A DNA stretch of 64,000 bases from Aptenodytes patagonicus (lineage: Eukaryota > Chordata > Aves > Sphenisciformes > Spheniscidae), in contig NC_134949.1 in the NCBI RefSeq assembly GCF_965638725.1, positions 35,982,151-36,046,150 on the forward strand. Direction: 5' to 3'. How positions within the stretch are numbered: the stretch's first letter is position 1; each line of letters opens with the position of its first letter. Shown piece after piece: positions 1 to 14,527 of this stretch. A program made the position numbers and the translations under genes. The notes beneath the pieces were generated by a model. That model saw only the letters and a program-made list of their open reading frames with translations. It ran no database searches and had not been told where the DNA came from.

Positions 1-3000
1 AAATCTCTACATGGGAATATGTTTAGTCAAAATATGTTTTTTCTACTTGAACTTACTTAGTATAGTTTGGCTTCTTTTAGGAAACCATCACGCTCCACTG
101 ACTTGTTTCTCTGATTTAGGGAGGTGGGATACATGCCATGGCTCCTGGCTTGGCCACACTTCCAGATTTCCTTTTATGTTAACTAGGTCATAAGTGGGAA
201 GGAGATAATGCACTCCTGTTTTTTTGGACATATACATGCATTTGTGTCCAAAGACCCAGGTTGTGTGTTCCCAGATTATATATTTTAGGCATAGTTGCAG
301 GCAGCCATTAATTGCCTTCTCAAACTAAAACTTGATTTCTTTTTATGTACTTGAGCAAAATAAAAAAACTACAAACATAAGATTAACTTCAGTAAATATG
401 TCATCCAACTATCCCAGAATGTCTCAATGGAAAACTGATTCATGCTTTCCCTGTAAAATATTTATTCAACTGTGTAAACATGTAATGTTTGTCCTGTCAA
501 ATACAATATTTTTCTGTGGAAAAAAGAAAGAAAAAAAATCCACCAAACCTTTGTAGCTTTAGTACCTGATGTACATATTTCTCTATCACAGCATACAGAC
601 ACAAAAACCAGTTGCTTTGAAATTTTGCAGTTACACGTAATCTCTATGAGACTATGGCATTCAGCATCTAGAACTGGAAAACAGAAGAATGTACTTTCAT
701 GATGGCAGAAGACTAAATATTCTATGAGGCACAGTTTATCCTCTGAGATTATACCAGCAAGCTTAAACTGGTTAACTGTCTTCTCGTTTTACAGAAATTT
801 TGTTCATCTGCAGTAACTGTTTTAAAATAACATTAAATCGTCTAATCATTGCAGCTCTATTTTCTTATTCATTCAAGCATATGCTCCCTGGAGTCTCATA
901 CGTGGAAAGAACATAAGGATTTCCTTTCTCTTTAACTTCTATAGCTCTCCTTTGATCTGTTTCTGAGCTCTAAACATAGTGATTCCAGGGTTACCTACAA
1001 ACATACCGCATTCATTTCTTTGACAGCATTTTCACAGAAAAGTGAGATTCTGAAAGATTGAAGAAGTATATAAAGACACATTGCAAAGGGGATTTTGTCA
1101 CTCTAATGTCATATTTGAAATGTTAATGTTTTCACTGTCATGAAATTTTATTATAATCATCGTAATTTGTATATTGAGTCTTTTTTGATGCAACAAGAAT
1201 TGCTTGCTCTGTTTGCAGTAGTTATATGATTTCATGATTCAAATTGGCAGATTCAAAACTGTGTAAAAATATATATGAATATATGTACGAATGTGTATGT
1301 GAGTATCTAACAGAACAAAACATTGTAACATAAAAACTAGGTAATACTTGTAAATCACATTCTGGCTGAATATTTCTAGTGAAAAATGAAAAAGCATTAC
1401 TTGGAATGGAAATAGATCTCTTTATAATATGAACTATTTATTCATAGAAATTTCATAAGACCCATAACAGTAATACCAGAATGCTAAGAGCAAATTATAT
1501 TTAGGAGCAAGGCTGACCTTATTTGTCACAGACTTATTTTTCATTTTCAATTTTGCTAATAATAGTTTTTTCAGAAAAAAACAGAATAAACATTGTTGAA
1601 TTGATATTGTAGCTTATCAAAAGCTAGGGAACTGATTATCTGCAAGACAGTTATTATTTCTTATTGAGACTACCTGTGTGTCCAATTTAGGAAATATGTA
1701 ACAGAAGCAAAAGTTTTTGAAGCAGGCACTCTTTTGGAATAGACACACACACACAAAAAGATGACAGGCAGAGCTCTGAACTACATGTCCCTCAGCATAA
1801 ATGGCTGGTTTCCTCGAGACTAGAGCTGTAAACTCCCTTCTGAAGAGGGGCATTACAAATTATCCTTCTCCCTTGTCCTTCCCCTTGGAAGGGGAAGAGA
1901 ACATGCATGAACCAGCTTTTGTTCACAGCCATACTTGTGAAGCACATGTATTTCGTTACGTTGTAGAGATGGAGTAATCTGTCAAGGAGGGAAAGAAATT
2001 ATTAGAATTCAATTTGTAAGGCTAATTGTCTGTTTAAGATAGGACTTGGGAGAAAACTGTTCTTTTTTTTAACGGGGATATTAGGCCAATTTGCATGATA
2101 GGAAGTTGAAGAATGGAGACCATGCATAGGTCACAAGGGTATGAAAGGAAATGCTTGAAAAATAAGTGGGAATGTCAGGTGTTTAGAGAAAACTCCTGTT
2201 ATAAAAAAATTGTTCAGAAAATAAAGCTGTAAAGATTCCAGATAAGGTTTAAGCACCCTGAACATATAAGATGAAGAAACACAGCATAAGCTATGCCACC
2301 CTTCATTTTAGGTTCAGTACAACAGGGTCTCTTGTTTGAGCTTGGTTGACCAAATCTCATGAAAGCTTATAAAACTTTCTTAATGTTATGTGCCAACTCT
2401 CAGTTCATTTGCACCTCCAAACAGAACTAAATTACTACCTTCTCCTCAAAGAGAACTAAACTACTGCCTCCTCCTCAACCATTTCCCACATTTTTCAGCA
2501 TCCAGTAACATATTGTACATTGCTATATAGTTTATTTTTTCATGCTTTCAGCATGACTTTGGCTATATCCAGCCATGTTATGGCCTCTTGACAAAGTATT
2601 GAACTTTGGGAGATCATAGCTAATCAGTCTGAAAGGGATCAGATAGATTTAAGAACGAGTCTAATATTTATTTAAAATTTAGAGAGTTTCCTGAACTCCG
2701 CTGCCCTTTGTACATGCCAGGTGATTGTCTTAAACATTCATATCTCTATGCAGTTGCTTCTTTTCATATAAATGACTAAATATTCTTGGTTGAGAGAGGG
2801 AAACTGAGAAACTGTTCTGAAACTAGAATTCAGTCCTGTGAAGGACCACGGTAATGTTGAAATCTCTTCTTCAGTTAATATTTATATATGTGGAAAATGA
2901 AATGCAACAGGAGACATGGAGACAGACCTTTTCTGATTGTACAGCTGTCTGATGTTTTGTGTATTAATTTGAGAGAACAGGCAGTGAGGTTCAAAAAATA

Positions 3001-5379
3001 TTAGTTAATGGAGGATGGACAGGTCTCACTTTGGAAAGGAAAAACATTTTCATGAGGAAAAATCTGGAAGGTATGTTGTTCTGAATTACTTTTGATTGAT
3101 TTGAACTTTGCAATAAACTGTTCCCTCAGAAGGATCCTCTCCTGTTCCACTTACTGCCCAGAAGTTCAGTTCTGAATTCATGAGAGTTTACTAATGCCTT
3201 GGAACAGAAAAGCATTTTTGCTTCCTTTTTTGCTTTCTCTCTCTAACTCCAGTGTTGATGTCCCATGTATATACTGACATCATACTAATAATATCACAGA
3301 AAATTACAAAAATACCAATAGCATTCTGTAATAACCTGAACACAGAGAAGTCCAGAAAAGAACTATGTTAAATAGGGCAGGCTTCTACTGACAAAATTTA
3401 CAAGTAAATTTGCTGTGGAAGGCATTTTTTCTCATTAGCAAGTAAAAGAGGAAGGCATCTGTTAAGATGAAAGATAATCTTTCTTACTTAATAACAAACA
3501 AATGTAATAGTTGCCATAACAAAAGTGACACTCCAAGAATGAAATTACTGCATATTTCATATTTCTGATTCTAGCACAAACATAACTTCTCTTCTTTATA
3601 CTACAAATCACTGTACATTTTCCCCAGTTCTTACTGGATACAGAGAATAATAATGGCGTGGAATAAAATAACTTTTATATTCACTGCTTAAGAAGAAAAA
3701 GGATAATGTTCATTAATTCTACTGAATATTCTTCCATATCTAAATCTGCACTCACCCCTGATACTTTTATTTTCCTCATTTAACATAAGACTGTACTTTC
3801 ACTGGACCCGATCAAACTCCTGAATTTTTAAGTTGGACTTTTCCTACTGAACGTGAAAAGTTCAGGTTTGCAACCTTACCGTGTTGTGCATAAATATACA
3901 ATAAAAGGCGTATTTATGCACCTCATTTCACATCAGCTTCACAAATTCAGTTGAAGATACATGGTAATGCTAAGCTAAGAAAGGCAAGAAGAAAAACCTG
4001 TGATAAGGGAATATGGGGAAAAAAAATGCCTTTCTGTCCAAATGTTTTAAGGTAATATTGATGACTGGCAAACAGCTGACAGAGAAATACCTCACGGTTT
4101 TTCCATTAGAAATATGCAAACGGTTAATACAAAAAGGTTCCAGACCATTAAGCATGCTAAAGTCAACAATAATTTTATTAAATCATTCCAAAATCTGACA
4201 GGAAGGCTATGCAGTGTCTGAAGGACAAATCTTATGTACTTACAACAGGTTAGTAGCATCATGAACAAACCATGCTAGAAACGGCTTTCTCAGGTAACAA
4301 TTGAAATGGAAATACTAAAGCCTTAAACTGATAAAACCATGCAGCAAAATCTTCCCCACATATACAGTACAATACTTTGGATATAACAGGCTCTTACTAC
4401 AACTGGCTTTGAACTTTAATTACAATCTTTGCAACCAAGCCTTGCACTCAGACTTTAACACTCTGATTTTTTCAAAAGTAGGAAAAAACACCATGGTTTG
4501 CAAGGGAACTGAAAAACTATTTCATTAACCCGTGACCTGTTAGCCATTATTACTACTTCATGTCTTCACATTCCACTCAAATCATCACAGTCCACTGAAA
4601 ACATGTTTTCCCCTGCAATTACTAACATCTCTTGAAATAGTAGAAGCTTCTTTGAAATAAGCAGACATCGTACACAGGTGAGCAGTAGATACAATATGCA
4701 AACTCTCCTCTCTCTATTGCTATTGCAAATGAGTGCTAGAAATGGTTTTGCATCCCCAACTGATACTGTTTTTTCAGGCTTTTCTTGTATAAACTGCTAT
4801 CTAGTTGATTTCTCCTCTGTTAGAGGTTTGTATGATAAAACAATGGCTAACAGTTGATGTCAAGTTAGCCATCACAGAAGTGAAGTGAAAACGGATCAAC
4901 CTTTCATCTTTACAGAGGATTTCTTCTGGACAATGTTGGAGACCAAAGAGCTATCATCTCTATGCACACACCAAAACAAGTCCTTGAGCTGTTATATATA
5001 TATTTTATATAGACATTATGTATATGTTATATGGATATGGATGTTGTATATATAGTGAATAGGCAGGGGCACATATATATGGCAGAAACACCAGTAGCAC
5101 ATTACTGTAGCTGAGGTAGTCACTCTAAGCCATCTTTAAAACTAATGGATGGAAACAGACATCTCAAGGGCAGTTAATTGGAGCAATTTTGGATTACTAT
5201 GTTAAGGTGAGATGAAACTCCTCTGTAGTGTCTATTTTCCCCTATTGGTTAGGTAGCATAGCTAGGATGAATAGCTAAGACTTAGGTGTCTAATTTTCAA
5301 ACACTTAATTTAGAGCAAATACATAAAATCCTAAAGAGCATCATGGAATATACTAAATTATTTGTCCTTCTGATAAAGA
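1..5379. other. AT-rich noncoding DNA, no gene seen
   Basis: Frames are broken everywhere; the longest open frame is under 80 codons and none resembles a known family. The stretch holds short CA and TA runs (around 1,745 and 1,265-1,310, and a TA-rich tract at about 4,990-5,080) and one 29-bp tandem duplication listed separately. I see no RNA gene, promoter-like GC-rich sequence or recognisable transposon. It is either intergenic or intronic. Confidence 0.7.
2423..2480. repeat. 29-bp tandem duplication, two copies
   Basis: Two adjacent units both begin AGAACTAAA and continue through a pyrimidine-rich part containing CTCCTCAA. Unit starts are at 2,423 and 2,452, so the period is 29. About 24 of 29 positions agree, so the duplication is not very recent. 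No function is suggested. Confidence 0.75.
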
Positions 5380-5925
5380 AACATGCCAAGCATGTACTCT
5401 GGAAATTGTATATCTGAAGGGAAAGCAATCAGAATTTGGAAACCCCAAGGTTTTATTTCATTTTTCACTTGTCCTAAGCAATTTCTTACTACTTATCATG
5501 CCACACACCCTTCTCCATGTTTTTTTTACAGGTTTGGAGGTTTTTATGTGTTTGCACTTCCAGAAATTCATGAAATATTTACAATTCGCAAATACCACTT
5601 TTACACATTGGTATAATTATATTTCCTGCTTTGCTCTACATTCCTTTGCTAATAAATCATATCACTGTGATTGATTTCTGACCATTACTGAGCATCAAGC
5701 TCAGATTGTCAGAGAACTAACCAAAAAGCTCCCAAGATCTCTTTCCAAGTGGAAACAGTTACACTGATGCATGTCATTGTATCTATAGCTAGGATTGTTT
5801 TTCTTTCCATGTGCATTTCTGTGCAGTTACTGGTGTTGAATTTCATCTGCAGTTTTTAGCAATCAGTCACCTAGATCGTGCTGCAGCTGCTCAGAATCAG
5901 CTTCAGAAACATTTTGGTACAATGC
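5380..5925 (-). mobile_element. ancient CR1/L3-like LINE fragment, reverse transcriptase C-terminal part
   Basis: Read on the minus strand, this stretch follows the C-terminal part of a CR1/L3-clade ORF2 in the expected order. The complement of 5,836-5,850 gives GCAGATGAAATTCAA, the DNA of the conserved WQMKFN-type motif after the RT active site. The complement of 5,811-5,825 corresponds to the cysteine and methionine-histidine part just after it. The complement of 5,731-5,746 gives GGAAAGAGATCTTGGG, which encodes the typical ERDLG motif. It is followed by a TTAGTTCTCT block (DSSL-like) and, further on, by weaker matches to the segment ending in the LEYC-type motif. Many indels and stops are present, so it is dead and old. 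Identification rests on remembered family motifs and not on a search, and the ends are approximate. It is far more decayed than the CR1 at 42-45 kb and probably predates the bird lineage. Confidence 0.7.
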
Positions 5926-8900
5926 TTGTAAGTACATCCACGTTTGTCCTTTTCTTTATATGATGTTCTCCCGAGTTTTTAATGTGTGGAAATAATTCAC
6001 AAACAGAAAGGAAAAAACGGTTATGGAATTGTTTGTTCAAATTCATTACTATGTAAGCAATTATTTCATAGATTTTTCTACCCAAGTACCCGCCCCTTGT
6101 TTTTTTTATTGCTTTTATTACCCATCTGGCATAATGCTATTGTTACTATTACCAGGCTCCATTACCACATTAGAAAATTTACTGATCAAAAGCTGTGTCA
6201 TAAAATATGCTGATGTTTAATATGAAGCTTTGCATTCACAGCTTTTACAATTTACTAATATTGTGTTAATATAGCTTATAGTGATAGAAATTAAATCCTT
6301 AGCAATAGAAATTGTTAACTTATTAATCAGAAAAATCAGCCCTTTCTTGGGTATGAATTATTGTTTCTGTAGTTTTCACAATTTGTGAAATAAATGTGGT
6401 TTCAACTGTTACTGATCCTGTACATTTTTTCCTTAAAGATGAAATTCAAATTCAAATTACAAAATAAGGAGGTTCTAGAAAATAATGGTAGACTATTATC
6501 TATGAGGAGAAAGGTCAGAGCTATTTGTAGAATGTAGTTATCTTACACAGGAAGCAAACAAAAACCTCGCTTTACATTTCTGAAGTCAAGAGAGTCACTC
6601 CTTTGTTTACTGAGAGACATCCATTGAAATGCTTTCCTCGGCTACGGCCATAACATATAAAAAAACCTGTTATGTATGATACTTCAACTGATTTATTAGC
6701 TAGCAAAAGAATGCTGTGGGTATACAGCCACATAAGCAGGAAAAATGCCAGGAAGTTTACCACAGCTACTTGCAAATAAGGTATGAGACATTTATGTCAT
6801 CAAGGAAAATATCTGCAGTCAAATATTCATTCCCAGTTACTTGGAAATACGGCAGTTATTCAAATAAAATCCTGGGCCAAATTCAGCTACAGCATAACTA
6901 GGCTTATTTACACAATTACACGTAATAATAATTTCTCCTCATTGGACTTTCTCAAAATGGGATTTCTGCTCTTAAAGGCAGAATGAGACCAACGTTTTAA
7001 TTTCTGCTCTGAATTGCATGGAGCAGGAGGCTGAATGTAGCTCTCTACCACTCAGATAAACATCTCTCTGATGTTGAGCTGTCCTTTTCCTTTTATTAAT
7101 CTGTTTTTTCTCTCTCCTCCCCAAAATGATTCACACTTGTCCTGACAAGGGATTCACAGAGTCTCCCAAACACCTTGAGTCAAGACATCTGTTGTGTGAA
7201 GTGTATTCTTTCCTTGATGAAGAGGATTGATACAAAGGACATTTCGTCACCAGGTCTCACAGCAACCCCTTCCAGTCCTTGTCAGTGCATTTTGGCCTTC
7301 TCGCTTCACCCACAGTGATATTTGTACACTTCATCTGAGTGTGTTCCCTTCCTTTTAAGATGCAAGGACAGAGAAAGGTTTTCCCAGTTTCACTGTCAGA
7401 TAACACCACCTGTAGAGACTGCCTTATTAGAGTACAAACCAGTCTCTCTTGCTATCTGAAAATATCACATCAGTCCAGCAAAAAAGAGCTTTGGTAGCAA
7501 GTTATTTAGTTCCAAGATGGATTTACTTTTATATAAGAATGAAAAAGATGCTTTTATAGTCATGTAGGGCCAATATTTGTCTCTGTTGATTGAGGTGGAG
7601 AACTGCACATAGGTGAGGAAATTAATTTAAATTGTTTCCTCATGATTTAGGGTCTCCAAGGCGGCAACTCACAAAACAGTAGCAAGCAGAATCTGGATGC
7701 AAGCCATGCTCTTAATAAATTACTTGACTGGGTGGCTAAGGCTGATCATCATCATCTCATCTATGCAGATCAGAGATCTTTTCAAGCAAGACAGTGTAAA
7801 AGCCTTTTTAATACAGTACACACACACTGCGCTTAAGCCAAGTTTATTGAGTTTTGTGCTAGTAACCTGCCATCGGAAGAAGCAGTACAACACCATTTCT
7901 CCTCCTCACAAAGGCGACCTGGATTTCTCAGGTTCACCAGTACATGATTGCAGTTCTTTGGGCTACATTCTGAAAGAGAGGTCCTTATGGTACAAAGCCC
8001 TTATGACAGATTTGTTCTCAGATCTTCATCTTTAGATGTTAGTGCAGAACGTAGAGATGCCATTCAAGCTTTTCCCACCATCATCTTTTCTGGTAGATAA
8101 TGTACTTGATTCAGTACCTCTGCAGCTTTATATGGCTAAAAAATAACAGGCTAGTGCCCCTGCCGGAAGTAGATAGAGTTATAGTGCGGGGATAGTCAAA
8201 GGAATTAAATGTGTTAAAGTTATATCTTAACCCTCCTGCCCAACTTGGGTTCTTGATTTCTCAACAAACATTTCTCACACATTTGCTCATCCCCTTGAAA
8301 AATTAGAAAGAGTATTTCTCAGAGTCACACTATAAAGACATGTCCATGGGATTTTAAAAACAGCAGGTTGGTGATTTACTTTGCGATGACAAAAGGCTTG
8401 ATCAGCACTTCTTCATTTCAGGCCATTATTCTGTGAAGTACCTCTCAAAAATCATAACGGAACTGAAAGGTAAAAGCACTGCATGGAGAACAATCTGACA
8501 GTTCAGTCCTTTACAGATCTGCATTTCTACTGTAGTCAATGCACCTGGTTGAGCATGTAGTCTCAGCACTAAATTTGTCTTATTGAAATAAATAGTCTAA
8601 GCATGTAATTGGTAATCACCTATAATGTTTAAAAAAGTGATTTAACATTCATTTAAATAAATACAACACAAAACCAACAGCATGGAGCATTGTGAGGAAA
8701 ATGACACAAAAAGAGATTTTTTCATAGAGCAACACTGATGTTCTGCATTTTTAAAACACTATTACAACTGAATTTTAATATAATTACAATTATTTTACTT
8801 TTCTTTCGGTATCACATTATACAATATGTATTGTTACTTTGTTTTGTAAACCTGCCAACTGCAAAGTTTCTTGTCATTTCTTTTGCCATTAGTGAATTGT

Positions 8901-9889
8901 CTATAATCATTTTCAGCCAAAGATACACAAATAATAGTAAGAATAAGAATAAAAGTATATTTTGGCAATCTACAAAATCATCACTTAAAATAAAGTGATA
9001 ATGTAAAAATCCATAAACTCAATAAGAAGTAATTAAACTGTCCTATTTCCTTGTTTATATTCTGAATGGATCTGAATAGTTATTATTTTATTGTCCTTTA
9101 CGGATACATTGTCTCAAGACCTTTCAAAAAAAAAGGATAAGATTTATTTTCATAATTTTTAAGACAAATAGATTTGGACACCAGGGTTGGCCAAAGATGT
9201 ATCAGTTCATTTTTAAAAAATCAAGCAATTTTTCTGTTTTACTGATGTATCTCGACTCATTTATTATTTTGATCTTCTATTTAAAACAAACACCTGAATA
9301 AAATGCAGTATCACAGTATTAACATCAATAGTCCTTCTTAAAGGTCTATTGTGGGACTAGGATGAAGGTGTCATTGTAATCTTTATTGTATCTATGAAAG
9401 TTCTATTTAAGACTCCTCTTTACCCATTTCTGTAGTTCTGGGTTTATAACGTGTTCATAGTTCTTTCTTTAAACCTCTGTTTTTCTGTTTTACTTCCTAT
9501 TTCTGCTCTGGTGTCCCTGCAGCGTTGCCATTCTAATAAAATCCACTAAACATGTATGTGGAGCAGAGGGTAAAATCATAGTTTACTTCACCTGTGAATG
9601 GGAAAAGCAAGTATTTTCTACCACGTTCGTTGAATCCTTGTTATTTGAAACCAGCCTGATGTTATCTGCCTCTGTCTCCTTATCTAGTCATGTTTGAACA
9701 TTTTTTTGGATTAGGAGAAAATGAGCCCAGCAGTAAAACCTTATCTCAATTGGCTATGTCTACAGTGCTAAATAAAATAGGACTAGAGAGCAAGCTCAAA
9801 CCTGAATTCAACCACTCATACTACTTAATTATTAACATACTCTCTGGCATGGTTTTCACCTGTACCATCTAGCACTCTCCTAGAAAATG

Positions 9890-10080
9890 CTTGGGATGGC
9901 ATGAGCCAAGAGCCAGTCCCGCACCCAGAGCTTTCTCCACCCTGCTATCCCCTACTAACCTACTACCCATCCCTCCCACCTCCAGCACTATTCCAGCAAA
10001 TCTTGTACCTCAAGTACACCCACACGCCCTGTCTATGACACCCCAGAACCTATAACAGATGCCCTCAGCAACATGCTCTG
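9890..10080. other. C-rich, CpG-poor patch in AT-rich surroundings
   Basis: The plus strand is rich in CCC, CCT and CAC runs for about 190 bases, unlike its flanks, but has few CpGs, so it is not a small CpG island. It has no open frame of note. It may be the remnant of an old repeat or simply a pyrimidine-rich segment. Confidence 0.4.
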
Positions 10081-10472
10081 AAAACAAGATGCCAGTGGGC
10101 TGCAATGTTCTTTCATTATTTCAAACATTTTAACTGAGGGGAAAAAAAAAAAAAAGAAAATAGAAAGTCATTATTATATCTCTGGATGGAAGGATACCAT
10201 TCCAGGCACAGGCCCAAGGTCAAGAATATTGCGTGGATGTGGTCAGTCTATATCAGTCAGCCTTAGAGCTGAAGAGCGCTCCCTGGCTGTTTACAGGTTT
10301 GCCTGTTTTCAAATACAGGTGTCAGCAGTTGTTGCCAGGGTGGGGATGCAGGTCAGTGCTACTGGTGATGCAGAAAGTCACTGAACTTGGCAAGGTTTAG
10401 CTATTCATGGGTAGCACATTCCCAGTATGGAGAGAGTCTAGAGGAAGGTTAATAGATATGTTTGACCAATCA

Positions 10473-10501
10473 CTTTTTTCTTTTTTTTCTTTTTTTTTTT
10501 T
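10473..10501. repeat. T-rich low-complexity tract
   Basis: Thymine runs of 6, 8 and about 13 separated by single cytosines. No transposon body was recognised next to it. Confidence 0.85.
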
Positions 10502-13500
10502 AATCTAAAGAGGCTTCTCTAACCATTTTGTGTTCAGATGCTAAGCCCTTTCCTTAGGCTAAATATACAAACAATCAAGCAGGGCTCACCTTTTTTAAAA
10601 CACACCTGATGCTACCTACCCTTTGAATGTAGCCCATTTTATAAATATATTGCAGGGAATTATTTATTTCCCTTCAACTCCAAAAAACTTAAATCCACAG
10701 CTTTCATATTTCAAGCAAATGCTCTCTCTACAAGGCTATAGCTTAGTTTGGGGCTGACAGTGATAACCAAAGCACCAAGCTAGAAAGGTTAGTTTTGGAT
10801 CTACTCCATACTGGGTGAATAATTTATGTTGTTGTTATTGTTATTATCATTATTTTGTTTTGATCCCAAATCTAATTTAATGTGCATAAATTATCTAGGG
10901 AGCAATGATTAAACCCCATGGATATTGCCTTGCATCAGAACGCTCCAACCTCTAAACAACGTGCCAAGTGCACACACCACAGTAATCACATCTCTTTTCC
11001 CAACTACGGTTTCTGAAGGAAGAGGTTGTGGCTTGGCATAGGTTGAACTCTGCTGCCAGTTCATGAGACTGTCCGCTGATGTACAGTTACTAGATTGGAT
11101 CCTTTGGGAAACAGTCTTTAGGTTTCTAAATCATAACGGAATTCAGATGTAGAGAAGGCAGTGCTGCTCCAGACAAAGTAATTCTGCAGTCAAATACGTA
11201 CGTACAAAGCTTTAGACTGAAAGAGAGGTGCTAAGTGAATACAGACATCTCCAGAGTTAGAAGTCACTGGAGAGTATGTGCCTTCTGAGATTTAGGTATT
11301 TTGATCTGTTTCAGGTGTGGAGAGTAGGGAACCCAAAATCTATGATCTAAGAACATCATGGAAAATCACTTCTAAAAGTCGTAGTAAAAGACATTGCTCC
11401 ATCAAAATAATATAAAGGCTACTATCTGAATTGGAATAGCTGCAGGGAATAGGGAACCCAGACCCGAAGGACATCAGAATTACATTCTTGGTTTGCGTAG
11501 GAAATTGAAGGGAAAAAAAAGTGCTGGGAGAGAATCTGCCTGGCCTCTGCAAATGCAGCAGAGGATTATCAACTTTGGAGGGAATAGCTATTTGTTTTTT
11601 GGCATAATTGTTGTGGTATGCTTCAAAAATAGTTTTGTGCATGAATCACCCCAAGACTATTATTAAATCAATGGTTGACTACCATTGTGAATGCTCTCAA
11701 TCAAGAACCAGTATAAACTCCATAAATTAATCAAGATGCTTGTATTAGTACACTTCTTAATGGACAAGTTGATCTAACTACATAGTGCAGTGAAGGAAAA
11801 TATTTCACTCTCAAATTTACATCCTGAGTTCTTTGAATGAATAAGTTTTATCCTTTCTTGCGTCAACACGTAGCTAATAGGCCATTAATTACAGAGAGCA
11901 ACTTGCAGCTTGAAAAAAAAAACCAAACAAACAGATATTTGTATCTTCAAAAAGGTAAGTCAGAGTTTAATTTAAAAAGAGCATTGTCAAAATAAGGTAA
12001 AGAGAAATATGCAAATAAGGAGGGAGTGAACTGGCTGTGAACAGAAACCTTGGATATGGTTGATATCGTACCCCATCTGAGTATAAAGAGATCATGACGC
12101 TTATCAGAGAGGAGAAGTTCTGAAATGAATCCATCTGAAGTGAGGAACTGTGGGAAAGAAAAGTTTATTTTAATACAGATGTCTAAATCTTAAAAATTAT
12201 TATAACAGCATAGTCAGCGATAGCAGGAGATTGAACTTGATTGCCAAAGACATCCTTTGAAATCCTGTTTCTGAGATCTATAAAAAACAAACCTCTGGTG
12301 GTGCTGTACATGCACACTTCCTCTGAACAAAATTTTAGGTTCTCAGTAAGACACTTTCATGACTTTCCTAGAAAATTTGAAACTGCATAATCAACAGTTC
12401 CTTTAGTTTAAACAAATATAATTTACAACATTCATGTTCCTTTTTCAAAAACAAGTTTACATAACATTACAGTTCAAAATGACCTCATTTCCTCTTACTC
12501 ATTTTGATTTAAGCCAGGCTCTAATTCCATCTACAAACTTTTAAACCATCTGGTTATGCAAAACTACCTATTCTTAATTTTCTGTGTGTATGTGTGTGTA
12601 CATAGGTGGGACAGAGAGAAGGGAGAGTTTTGTATTAAGTAGGTACTAATGTGGCAGGAAATAGGATCTATTGTAATTCTGACCGACGCCCCTTAGCTCA
12701 GTCTATGAAATACACTGAAAGACATGAAAAAGAAAACAAAGCATGGCAAAAATAGAGTCAGGGAAGTCACTAAACCCCGTAAGCAGCGGACTAGAGGAAG
12801 TGACTGCCATGTTGCTATATTGTCCTTGTCATGTTCCAAATTTGCAATGTATCAGCATCTTAATATTTTTTCTGAATATGTATTTATATTATATTCTTTA
12901 AGTCAAACAATTTAATTTTGTAACTCCAACATTTGGTGCATTTGAGAAACTAGAAATAGTTCTTCTCCCCTTTCCTGTAACTGCAGTAATTTAGTGACAT
13001 GATGCAAAATGAAACCTACCCCTTATCAAGCACCCTCATTATGCCAAGTGTTCCCAATGGTATCCTTTACTTCTGCTCCATCCTAATCCATTGAAGGACT
13101 GTGGCTAAAGCTGTTGTCAGATGAGCAGAGATGAGTAGAGATGATGATGATGACGACGATTTGACAAAGTATAAATTCCTCAAAAAATGCATTTTCAGTC
13201 ACTTCAAAATTATGTGAGTGCAAGCCAAATGTGCTCATTACCAGAATTTTGAAAATTTCATTACACACAAATGTAGGGCTATCATTATGCCTGCTTAATC
13301 TAGTGCTCCTGACATTCATACAAAACTTGGCAGTCCCTGCTTAAATTACCAACTTCCTCCCAGATCCTAGATTAGCATCCTAACTTGAGAGTACAAAGCA
13401 GAAATAGGAGATCATATTTACCTTTTACTGTGCTGTTTTGTATTAGTGCTTTTTAATCCAGTGGCTCTTGAAAGGTTTTCTGAACCCGATACTATCAAGC

Positions 13501-14468
13501 TATTGCTCTCTCTGACTCAGTGATGATGTCTTATACAAAATGGAGTACCTCCAACATACGGATATTCTATGCATAAATTTCCCAGCCTTCACATGCTCCA
13601 CATCCCACCTGTTACGGTGCTTGTCTGAACTCAGATCTGTTCTCTTTCTGACTGAGGGTAGGAATCTGACACAGTTTATTTCATAGGTTAAATTAATACC
13701 TTCTCCCAAGGCTATAGATATTCTGTGGGTAATGCAGAGAAGAGAGAAGATAAGACTTCTGTTAATTCTGCTAGAATTGTTCTTCTCAGCTTCTTCATTC
13801 GCAGCTTGGCAGTTAGGATTAGAGGAGTTTAAGATTTAATTCCCCTAAGGTGAACTGAAAACTAAACCTAGGCTGCACAACACAGGTGGACGTTCTAACA
13901 CTCCAATAGAAATAAATATGTGGCTTTCTCCAGCACCTTTGTCTGGATCTGGTCCACCTTCTCCTCTGCTTTTTCTTACCTGTGTTCCAAGAAAATTGTT
14001 TGTACAAGGACACACAGTACTTTAATCTCAAACTAATTGATTTTTTTTTCATCAGTCTGGGACCTGAAGTAAAAAAAAAAAAAAGAAACTCAAAACACTG
14101 GCTTCTCAGAATAAAAATTCTTTCTATTGCTTTATTCAGAAGCTAAATTGAAAAATCAATTCTTTGCACAGCCTTAAAACATAATCAGTCTCATTGACAT
14201 AAATGTGCTGAAGTACACAAGTGAATTGAAAACTATATTCCTCTATTATTGCTGAGATCTGTCACAAGTAATTTTAGAATAACTTACTGATCTTTCATTT
14301 TTAAGATTTAGAAAAGCACTCCTTTGCTAATCTGGGCACTTCTGACTTCATTCACAATAAAAACATTACCATAACACCACCAAAATGAAACACTCAGACA
14401 AACACCAATAAATTACCCCAAACATTACCACAATATGGAGAGAACTTTTCCCCATCTGAACTGTTGGT

Positions 14469-14527
14469 GTGTTGTTTTGGGTTTTTTTTTGGGGGGGAGC
14501 TGTTTGGTGGGTTTTTTTTTACTTTTT
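14469..14527. repeat. T/G low-complexity tract
   Basis: Two long T runs follow GGG, with a run of seven Gs between them; a GGTGGG-plus-T-run pattern occurs again at the right end. This is a simple-sequence region prone to slippage. Confidence 0.75.

Noticed and set aside
5866..5928. Exon-like module with CTGCAG acceptor and GTAAGT donor
   Set aside because: The acceptor and most of the open stretch belong to the ancient CR1/L3 LINE relic, so the splice-like signals are coincidental.
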